This document shows positions 37,601 to 48,655 of a stretch of 64,000 nt of DNA, piece after piece. The stretch's first letter is position 1. Every line of letters begins with the position of its first letter. The position numbers and the translations under genes are program-made. Location: positions 186,001 through 250,000 of the forward strand of contig VXAI01000446.1 in assembly GCA_013399305.1 (NCBI GenBank), read 5' to 3'. Below the pieces are notes generated by a model. The model was given only the letters and a program-made list of their open reading frames with translations. It made no database searches and had not been told where the DNA came from. This DNA comes from Rostratula benghalensis (lineage: Eukaryota > Chordata > Aves > Charadriiformes > Rostratulidae).

Positions 37601-40600
37601 TTGCCCAGCCAGAGCTGCATTTGCAATTCTGGTCAAGCGCAGTGCCAAATTGAAAGCAAAGTCAGAGGGCGAAATTTTTGTTCTGTCTGCACCTTTGTGA
37701 AAGGAGACTACATAGAAGTCCTGACAGCCTCTTCCATCAGGATGTCTTGAATTGGGTTAAGATTGTTTTTTACCAAAATAGGACGTTTCAGAAGGAATGG
37801 TGTCATTTCCATGAATTTCCCACAGCTATAAAAGTAAAACCCAACAAGAACACCAAAGAACAAAAAACTCACCCAAACTGAAATCCCAAGAGTGACACAA
37901 GAACTCATTTAAATAGGTGTGGTCTCACCAAAGGGCATTTGTCATGGGCACCTTCTGAAGGGTATTTTCCCGCTTCTTCAGAGGACCCTTCTGTAGAAAG
38001 CCCTGCAGAAACAGAAGGAAAACTAACAGACCTTGCCCTCAGCTGCTATGGTCAGAAGCTCTTGTCCTCCAGGGAGTCTCGCATGGCTGGCCCTGCGCAC
38101 TGGAAATCGTTCCCTCCGGGTCACGGCACAGTGCACTTCTTTGCAGGAGTGGGGCCCAGGGCTTCCGCTCAGCAAAACCCCAGAGGGTGTCTCAGCCTGA
38201 AAGCATCCCCTCCCACGGCAGAAGAGAAGTGACTGGTTGGGGCTTCCCAGCTTTTGGCAGGATTCTGCTGAATGGAAGCAGGCCCTCTGTACAGACCTGC
38301 TTCAGGGATGGGAAATTTCTAATGCGTAGCACCAGCTGCTTTCCTCTTACGTGTCTTTGTCCAGATAGTTACCTTATGTTGTATTTTGAAAACAAAATGA
38401 ACATACCTTTCATGCAAATGGTTTCTGTTATGAGAGGGTATGCTAGCAGGTTGAAATTCTGCAAGACTTTCACATTTAGGTGATGCTTTTGGCTAGGTCA
38501 AAACGCTTTGGACGTTCAACTCCTGTTGCAGTCCAATGCGACTTCTGCATATTCAGCAGGAATTCAGCTATTTAGCTGTTCCACTGACTCCTTGGATTCC
38601 TGCGACACTGAGACATGTGAGTTTGCACCTTTGAAAACCTCTTTCCCAAATGCTTTTTAAGTGCCTAAGACCTTTTCTGCCCACAACAGATGTGGGGCTC
38701 TATACACAGCCCTTCTGAAAGTATCAGCTAATGAGACTGAGAGGTGAAACTACAATATGCTGCACCTTGTGAGTTTTAATTTTGGTAAAACCCCACTGGG
38801 AAAGATGGATAGTATGAAAGTTGAGCCCATCCATGCTTTACAAAGCAGGTGCAAGGCTCTACGAATGACCACATAAGCAATTCAATGGAAAGCTTGCATT
38901 ACTAAAATGGAAAGAGTATTATGGGCTGGGAGGAATTAAGAGGTGCGGGTGAGACTTATGGTTAAGGCACTTTCTGTCTATCTCAGCTTCCCCTTTGTAA
39001 TAGGGGTTCTCTTGTTCTGAAACAGATAATGTAGCCTCATGGCTACATGGCCAACGCATCCCATTTTTTTTGGTACTTGACAGCTTTGCTTTTTTTTCTT
39101 TTTGCCTTTTTTGTTTGTTTGTTTGTGTGTTTGTTAGAATAATCAAGGCAGCAGAGATTGCTACCTGGCCTTTCATGTTTCCCAAGTGCTTTCAGGTCTC
39201 CCGTTGATTTTGTTTCTATCCAGATGGAAAAATATAAAGTTAACATTTTGTTTGCTGATCTGCAACGCCTTCCAGTGCTGGAACAGAATGTAGGTTCTGC
39301 ACAGTGCTTTCCTAAATTCCACTCATTTAGACCATGCAGAGGTGCGAAGACTATCTTTTTTAAAAGGACAGCAGCCAGAAGCATATTGTGTCCCCAAAAA
39401 TGGTGCTGACAGGGCACAAAGTCACATGGATCTGCTAATGATCTGCTAATGGATTTGGCTAATTTGATCCTTGGCAATGTTCTAATGCACATGAACACCT
39501 CAGAAGAAATATACTGACCGTAATTCTGAAATATTCTGTTGTCAAGCTGCCGTGTTTCACTGACTTTGGTAGTTAGAATGCTATGTAAGAGAGTTGAAAG
39601 AGACCTAGTCAAATACTGCACTGAGTTGTTGGTAAGCAAGCCAAGTATTTAGTCTGTTGATTTAATTATGCTCAGAATCTTCCTGAGTTAATTTCCTTAT
39701 GCTGAGCAATGAACCATCACTAGGCTCTTTTGCTCATGCTGAGTTCTTCTGTTTGTTGTAGAGCACATTCTCTGCCCAGATGTTTACTTAGTGCTTTGCA
39801 TTTAACTAAATGTTTATTGAAATACCACCCATAGTGGGACAAACAGTACAGAATATAATCCACTCCAGTTTTTCATATCAGGATTGTCTACAAAAAAATA
39901 ATGTTAATGCTTCGAAGGAGATGTGGGTTGTGTCAAATGCATAAAAAGAGCTGCATGTTCATTCAAATGGGCTTGATGTGTAAACCTGGGCCTTGTGACT
40001 TATTGTTTCTGATGGAAGGTAATGAAGCAAGCAATAGCCAAGTGGAATACATTTTTTTAATTGCTTCATGATTTATTTGGCAGTGCTGTACACATGATTT
40101 TGTATCTGACAACAGCATGGCAGGTTATTCTTGCTGCCAGGCAGGTCTGTATTAGTCAATTTAGGCCAGGTACTAGGGACCTGGTGCTTACTAGACACCC
40201 AAGCCAGTTACCACCAACTCAACTCACAAAGATGGATTTGGTAGAAATAACTGATTTTTGTTGCCAAGGGCATAAGCTGCAGATGGATCACTTCAGAGTG
40301 TTCCACTTCTGACTGGATGGTTGGATCAGTTGAAAAAGGGATGTAGCCTGGAGGGTGCCGAGGACTAGGGAGGAGGGTGAAATGAAGACCCTTTCTCCTG
40401 AGTGATTCCCTGTCATGTTACTGTCTGTGATCCTAGACAGTTAAATGAATTTCAGTATTTTGTTTCCCTGCCCTCGACTTATCAGAAGACAAAGAAAGAT
40501 TGCTCCATATTGAGGGAAACTATGTCATTGGCCAGCAAATAAGGACAGGGCTTATCATCTCTGGTCATGACCGGGGAACCCTCATTCTGCAATGCACTTT

Positions 40601-43526
40601 AAGCCTCCCAGCTGGATGGCTATGCTTGAGGGAACACAGAGACCTGAACAAATATTACACTATTTACTGCCTAGCACAAATGAGTACTGTTGTTGTGATT
40701 AGAGTCAAGGCATCCAAGCTCTGACTGTTGCCATGAGAATGGCTGCAGTCGGATTATCTTTCCAGCACCACCTAAATACCTCTGTGGAGACTGGCAGGTT
40801 GTTGTTGTAAAACCAGTATGAACACAAGAAAGTCAAAAGGGATAAGAACTGTTTTTATTCCTGGTCTTATAGATTGCCTAAGGAATGCCGATCTTAATTT
40901 GCAGGGATTTCTGTAACCACTGAAAAGCGTTTTTGACAGTTCTATTAAAGCCCTTACCCTTGGGCAGCTGAATAAGATTTGGAGATCTACCAGTTCCCTC
41001 AGCTTTGTACAGGGATCCTGGCAGAGCTAAGAACTGGACTTAGATTTCCTCGTCTTTTGTTGCTGATCCACCACTATGAATGGTTCAGTAGACTGGATAG
41101 AAGTATGAGGGAGGCTGTTTAAATAATTCTCATATGAAGGATTGCCTGCCTAGCTGTTAAGAATGACATCTTATCAATGTGCTTTTCAGTGATCCCTGAT
41201 ATACTGTGGAACATTATCAATATCACAGAAGCAAGCTGGTTTAGTTCTGATGGCAGTTCTGATCACACAATTAATTTCCAAAGTAGTAGCTTTAAAACTT
41301 TAAAAAAACCCACATTTGAAGGGTTCTGTATCTGAAATTAATGTAAAATGCAGAAAACCATGATGAAATATTTAATCATCTGATAAACAGCCATTGCTCT
41401 CTTACTGTGAAAAGGTTTTGATTAGACTCTAAACATCCAACTCATGTATACAAAGTTAAGCCACTTTTTTATTAGCCAAAGTTCGCTATGTGTGATAAAA
41501 TTGTCAGCAGCTGCTTAAAGTAATTTGGTCTTCAATATCTAAGACAGATTAACAAATGCACTAGTTTGTTAATTGAAATCTAAATTTTTCTTGTTATTCA
41601 AGAGGTATTGTTTGCTTTCTGGTGTTACTGCAAATAAGAAAAAGTTTTCTATTGTATTTCTTGTCAATTTTTTTTTATACTGGAGGTGAAAGAAGAAAAG
41701 GGAAAAATATTTACACTGTTAATGCTGATCAGTTGATAAGCTTATCACATGTCAGCATGTGAGCAAAAAAAACCCAGTAAATCTTCTGAATAGCAATAAG
41801 TGTGTCATTTGCTGTTGCAGGCAGGTAGTCGTGCAAACTTAGAGATTAGCAGGGTATTTCAAACCGAAAATTGGCCTGATGGGAAACCATTCTGACTTTT
41901 TTGAAGGGATGAAGGTTTAAACTGATCTGCAGTTCATGTTTGTGAAGGCCAGTGGTGCTAATATGAAGTTTAGTGATCTGAAACTTGACACGCTTCAATG
42001 CCTGCAGTCTTCCAACAGCTGTTTTGCCATTATCTTCCCTCTAGTATCTGCAGTGGTTAAATAAAAATGTAGAGGAAGATGCATTTTGAAGTTGCTTGGT
42101 TTAATTGTTTGGTAATGTCTTGGCATGCTTTCCCTGTCTGATCTTTTACTCAGACCTGTGTTTCATGCTTTTTTAAAAAGACTCTATCTGCATATAGGTA
42201 CTGTCCTGACAAATAGCTGTGGATAACTAATAAGATGCAAAATGATATGAGAGATAGAACTTGTTAAGTTCTCCAAAGCACAAATAACTGAAGGCCAGGG
42301 TGTATAGGATTACTATCCAACACATTAGTCTGCTTAGTGTTTTGCTCACCTTGGGCAAAGGGTCTTGTGAAGCATGTTCCTAAAGCTCTTGTCAGCCCGT
42401 GAGCTTGAGTTGGAGCTCAAAAGATCAAAAGCCAACAGCAAGATCCACATTGGCTATGCCTGCTATCTTCAGCACAAGTTGGACTCAGCAGGAAAAATTA
42501 CATTTTTTTCCTAGATGCAAAACCAATTGGCAGAGGGATAACCAATGTAGGGATTGGTGTGTTGAACCTTAACAGCAGCACTAAAGGAGTTGTCAAATAT
42601 TCATCCGGAGTCCACTGAAATTGGCAACCTTCAACCTTCTCTGTGCAGTTTTGATGCTTTCAGGCCACGTCGCAGAGCAGTCTGGAATCAAACATCATTA
42701 TGGACTTTCTTCTGTCGTCACTTGACACTTAGTGAGACTGCTGCATTTGGTACCTTTTTATTAGCTGTTGTGTTGTCCAGCCATTTTGAAAGATTATTCA
42801 AAAATCTTCAGGGTTTGTGCTAGGCTTTTGTTGACATATAACAAATACAGTAACTGATAACATTGATGAAAGGAACCTGAATGTATACACACACCATGGA
42901 TTTGTAACGCTGCCTGAAAAATGTATTGCAATGAGCAAAAATAGATTTACACATAAGAAATACTGCAAAGAACCCTACTGAATGGATTCCATTCCTTCTT
43001 TTCTTTCTTGGTTCCTCATGTTCCTTTCTGCTCCAACATCAGAGAGCACTTGTAAATCAAGATCCAGTGCCCATTAAAGAATGGCGTATGGCTATTCTGT
43101 CATCTTTGAATTGTATGAGACAAGCTGGAAACCACGCACTGCTGTACCTTTTATTTGTTTGAATGGAATTTGGGCATGCGGACCTTGGTGCATTTGCAGC
43201 TCATGACTTAAAAATATTGGTGCAAGGCAGGCTTCATCGTTGATTAAGACAACACTGGTATAATGAGTTGGAGGCTCCTATATTCAGTTACTTCTTTTGA
43301 AAGGGTATTTTCATTGTCATTATTTTTCAAAATGCTTTTATTTTTTAATGATCATATATCTTTATGAGGAATTGTACTCTGAAGCCAAAAGTCATTGTGT
43401 TGTGGTTTGTCTGTAATGCTCCAACCTGGTACACACATGAACAGTGGAAAAGCAGCTGTGTTAGCATTATTTTTATTTCTGGAGGTCAGCTTGGGGGAAC
43501 TGAAATATGTTCTGCAGACTTTGGGG

Positions 43527-43557
<31 letters not shown>

Positions 43558-46500
43558 GGTTATTCTGCTTATACCGGAAACTCTGAATAGGTATATTTGT
43601 CAGCTTTTACAGTAAATTTCTTCTTTCCCATCCCCCAAGCCTGGAGCCAGAAACTACCATCCTTCCCCACCCTAACTCTGCAAGGAGGCCCTTTGAAATC
43701 AGTGTGATGACTTGGGGGTAAGATACTACCCAAGAGGTACAGTTCTGCCTCTCATGCAATCTGTAGCAGAGCTCATATTTGGTTCGCTGAAGTTGATGTT
43801 TTCATGCAGCAAAGGACAGTGAAAATGGCTATGAACAGCTTTTCTGTAAAGTACAAATAAATAAGTTCCAAATGTAAATAAATGTAAGACCAAGATAGCA
43901 CCTTTTTGGTGGCCTTTATTTCAGACCTCCTCTATTCAGCTCCTTTTCTGAGTTCTCAGTATGGCTCAAACCACAGCACATTTTAGTACTGTCTATTGTT
44001 TGCACTCAGATAAATTAATACCAATTGCATTGAAAAAGCAAAATGTGAATTATAGTACAAGCCCTTGTGGACATTTACATCATATGCAGAATTAAAATGG
44101 CCTTAGTTCTCTTTGTAAACTGCATTTCCAAAGCCACAGGATTCATGAGAACGCGAGTAACCCAATTTAAGGTCTCACAAAGGATGTCCACAAAGGAAAC
44201 TTATCAATTAGCATATTTACAGATCAAAGTGCAGTAAAAAGGGGCAGGTACCCACTACTGCAATCAGTGGCTTTACAAATATCGGGCCTCTTCGAGCTTT
44301 GATATCCTATGGTTTTCTTCTGCTATCAATTGCCTCCAAATACTTCAGGTAAAATACGGGTGGATAATACTGGCTTCTGAAAAACTGTGCTTCCTCTACA
44401 TTTGCTTGTCACAAGGCTTTGTGACTGGCCTTTTTAGCTGGTTTAAGCTTTACTTTTCAAAACAGAGCAGAGTTTATGGTTGTAAGCTTTGAGCTGTGTT
44501 GTCAATACAACTGTCTGCAAAACTGTGTGGTGTCCCAGCTCCCCAAGTGAGCCTCTGATCCAGAACAGCACTTAAGTACACCTGCCTGTTCTCAAAAGCT
44601 ATGAGGTATACGTGGAATGAGTTAAATGGCTTTCCAAGTGAAGATGCTTTTCTAATTCAGGTTGCATTTGTAGTTTGTGTCCAAGTGCAGAATATAATGT
44701 ATTTCTCTGGAATATCTAATATCTACTTTTTTTGTGTGTGTGTACCTGGCCAGCAATTGTGTTATGTCATAAGCTAGATATCTGCTAAGCAGTCTGTATT
44801 GTGCACCTGTTGGATATACTTGGTGGGTGTAAAGTGCTGAACGGCAGATCAGTGACACTGAAGGAACATAAAGCGGATACGCACAAGTTGGAGTCAGGAG
44901 GAATACAATAAACATGCTATTTTTGTGACAAGCCTAAAGAAAACAAATTCAGGTTCAGGGATTAAGGAGAAAAAAAAAAAGTAGAACTTCACATGTATAA
45001 AATACATCCCCATAGGGAGGTGTAGGTCTGTTGATAGCTGTTGCTTTTAGGAATGGAGTTTCTGTGTAACAGCAGAAACGCCTTTTCCTTATACTACATC
45101 CTCCCTGGCTTTCCTAAGTGTCTAGAGCAATATGCCTGTTTATCTAGCAGAACATACTCATTACACCCCGTGCCTGATAGGACATGGCTTCTGTCGTTCA
45201 CGTCTGCCTGCACAGCAGGGGAACTGCCAGCTCTGGCTTCCAAACCATCCTGAGTGCGAGGCCTGTACAAACTGTTGTGTTGTGAATTATCTATGAGTGC
45301 TCTTTTGCTAATAAACAAATAAAATGGAAAAAAAAAATAAAGGGGGGTGTGTGCTGAGTTTCTTGGTATTACTGCAGTATCTAACAGCTGGAGGGAAACA
45401 CAAGCATACTTACTTCTGGTTACAGTGTCCTCATGATCGGTCTGTGTGATTGCAAAGCAGTAAAGGTAGAGAGAAAGCCTGTGCCATCTGACGTCATGTA
45501 TGGACCAAAAGATATCATTAGTTTAGGAACAAAATGTTTATGAGTCCAGGCTCCAGCCACATTGACTAGTAGAGCCTGCAGACAAGCAGACTGACACAGG
45601 GATTTTGACTCAGGGCAAATGGCAGGAAAGGAAAATAAATGTCACCTGCATTTTTTGTGTTCTCAGCTTCTGCTCCAGAACAGCCGCCGCAACCTCGCCC
45701 CTATCAAGGTGTCCGTGTGAAAGAGCCAGTGAAGGAGCTATTGAAAAGGAAACGGGGAAATGTTCATAATGCTGGTGCAACGGCAGCTACAACGGTAGGA
45801 GAAAAAACAAACACAGGCAGAAAATTCTTCCTTGGTAGCTAAATGATTGACCAGCCCTGGCAGCAGCTGGTGATACTTTGGCAATAAAAGAAATCTTTGC
45901 ATCTCTAAAGCATTATGAAGGCAACACAGCCTCATGTTATTTGGAAATACCATTAAACATATCTTTACTTTAGGTGGAGTGCTTTTTGGGTGCTGAACAC
46001 ATTCAGTCACCGCTGATTTAACAGAAGGGTGAAAGTGCTTGGCACTTGGCAGGATCTAACTCCTAGGAACAGAAAGTACCTTGGAAGTGAAGCGGCAAAA
46101 CGAGATCAGAGCCATCCTTGGATACCTGCTTGTTGGTTTCAACCTACCTCTATCCCCCCAGAGGGAGGCAGATTGACTGGCTCCTCTCTGAAGAGGAATT
46201 CCATCTGCAACACGAAGTTTAAGTACTGTTTAAGGTCCGCCTTAGCTGAAGGGACACATGGACTGTGGTTAGGCCTCTGAATAGGGCTGGGGTTATGTGT
46301 AATGGCTGGCCAGGCTTAGTTCTCCAGCCCCCTCTGTAGAGGCAAGTAGGAACGTTCAGGCACTGAAGTTGATGTAGCATCAGAGAATAGCTAATATGTT
46401 CCACCCCACAGTGCTTCTCAGGTTGAATTTAATGCTTATGGTCTTCATTCCTGGATATTTTTCTTCTCTCTTCTAGGTGGTTCTGCCCCATCAACCACTT

Positions 46501-48655
46501 CCTTCCTATTCACCAATGGGTAATGTTTCCCTGGCTTTCTAAGTGTTAGGCAGCCCTGCTGCAGGGAAGGATATGCTAAACTGGAGTTTAATCCTCTCCT
46601 GTTTTTTAGGCCAGCCTTGCATTGATATGGATGTTCCTGCCTCTGCCTTGCCTGTCACAGATGAAGGAGCACTCTGTTCTGGCTGGATCTCCCAGCCTTC
46701 TCCCACATCCTTACAGCCTTTAACTCAGTGGACCACTTACCCTGACTATGTGTCCCACGAAGCAGTCAGCTGTCCTTACACAGCAGATATGTATGTTCAG
46801 CCTGTGTGTCCCAGTTACACACTGGTTGGACCTTCATCTGTTCTGACTTACACTTCTCAACCGCTGATCACCAATTTTGCAGTAAGTCAAAAATACCTAG
46901 GTATAAATGACAGCAATTTCCCCACTTTAGAGCAAGAGCCACAGGGTGTACTGGATGTAATTAGCATCACTTACTGAATTACTATAATGCTGTGTGGTTT
47001 TGTATCCATGCCAGGTAGTTGTTCTAGCACTGAACCTGTCTGCACCGTGCTGGACATTAGTATGGTTTGAGCAGGACAGAACTCTGTGATTGCACTGCCA
47101 TCAGGCATACTTCGCTGCCATTTCCCCAGCTTTCTGCACTCCTCCAGACTTTCCATGTTATTAACTCAAACACTGTGATTTGCTTTTGTCCTGGGAAATG
47201 AGTCATCTCTCATGAAGTCAGCGGCAGAGCTGCCACTGCCCTGAGTTTGTTCAGGTCTATGAACAGTTATTTACTGTAGGAGAATACTGTTTGCAGCCCA
47301 GGGATAATGCAGTATGTTACACTTACTGTTTTCATCACTTCCAACTTGAGGGGCTGTTCTTCAGCTTGGATTTGGAATACCTGAGGAAGCAGAATTAAAG
47401 TAGTTCACTGAGTAGATGTGCATTATGGTCAAGAAATGCCGTTATCTGGGCAAGCACTTAAGGGACAGTGAGCAGAGATCTGAGCAGTACCTAGTGGGTT
47501 CTTAACTTTTCAATTCCAAACTTAAAAGGAAAAGAAAAAAAAAAAAAAAAAGTAAATTGGATTCCAGGAAATATATCCGCCAGGTGGAGCAGGAGGGATG
47601 ACTTGGCAATACATTTCTCAAGAATTGCTATTTACAGATAGAAGAGCAAGGCAAAAATAACACGTAAACATAGCAGAACATTTGGTTTCGGGCTGTACAA
47701 AAGCTATTTGTCTGATCCAAGATGATTCTTGGAGATGCCTTAGAGGAGAAGTGCAGAGAATTCTGTTGCAATTGAAGTCAAGCAGCTTATTTTCCTTTTG
47801 ATGTTTCAGTTCAGCTGCTGAAACTGACTCACCAAACCAGCAACGGCCCATGCCTGCGTCCTGTGGCCCCGCTGGTGAGGAAGGGCTAGCGTTTCAAATG
47901 TGTCTTGGCAGCCTTGGCTACCAGGGGCTGGCCAGTACAGACAGTTGCAGAGGCCAGGAGAAGCTGCCTTCAACCTTGAGGCAGCAAAGTTGTCTCCATG
48001 CATTCAATTTTTGCAAGACAGACTGTCAAAGAGGACAGTTTTCAGCACAGGGTGTAGCTGTCTCATGAGCGTAAAGTGAGGGTAGGAGTGGGAACAGAAA
48101 TTCAGAGGGAACTTGGTGTGACTGTGAGCTACTGGTAGCAAGCACCTGGGACAGCCACAGCCACTGCTCTCATGGGAGCCAGCGTGGGAAAAGGGTCACA
48201 CTAGTATAACGCTTTACCCAGAGAGACAGGAAAAAGGATGTTAAAAGTAAGACTGAGCATCCTTAGTCTGTTGTTTTGTGTCCTCCGCCTTCCCCACCTG
48301 GCCAATTGTTTTATTTTGTCTTATTTATCTTCTATTTTAACAGCCCCGAAGCACCACCCCGGCTGTAGTGCCTCAGCTCGAGGTGACGGATCAGCAGCCA
48401 CCACTCACATACTTCCCATGGGCACAGCCCCTCTCTGCACTGCCAGCTTCCACTTTGCAGTACCAGCCGGCCTCTTCCACGCTTTCTGGGCCACAGTTTG
48501 TGCCCTTGCCGATCTCCATTCCTGAACCAGCCCCCCAGGAGCTGGAGGATGCCAGACGAGTCATTGGCACACTGCCCATTGAGAAGCTGCTTCTAGAAGA
48601 TGAAGACAATGATACGTATGTTTTAAACCATGCTCTGTCTGTTGAAGGGCTTTAG
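34649..48655 (+). CDS. POU2AF1: POU2AF1 (OCA-B/BOB.1/OBF-1), classical 256-residue form
   Basis: Join 34649-34664, 45667-45794, 46477-46519, 46610-46881 and 48344-48655. All junctions keep frame, giving 256 residues, the length I recall for human OCA-B. The N-terminus MHWQKSSAPEQ leads into the OCA peptide RPYQGVRVKEPVKELLKRKR (residues 16-35), which clamps the POU domain of Oct1/Oct2 on octamer DNA. The rest is a Pro/Ser/Thr-rich activation region with family blocks such as VVLPHQPL, EGALCSGWISQPSPTSLQPL, YTADMYVQPVCPSYTLVGPS and PLTYFPWAQPLS. It ends TYVLNHALSVEGL and a TAG stop. The product is a B-cell nuclear coactivator needed for germinal centres in mammals. In this form the final exon runs through a strong splice donor at 48616 and uses it as coding sequence. 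Confidence 0.95.

Larger units (their letters stand above)
34665..45666 (+). other. POU2AF1 first intron, 11 kb
   Basis: The intron contains a T/(TTTTG)n tract (35745-35788), a (TTTG)n tract (39111-39135) and a run of about 21 T (43537-43557). The largest open frame in it (39043-39639, minus) has no recognisable motif. No other gene is supported. Confidence 0.7.

Noticed and set aside
39043..39639. 198-codon open frame on the minus strand in POU2AF1 intron 1
   Set aside because: No recognisable domain. The C-terminal Lys-rich part is translation of the (TTTG)n and poly-T tracts. A frame of this length is not surprising in 64 kb.
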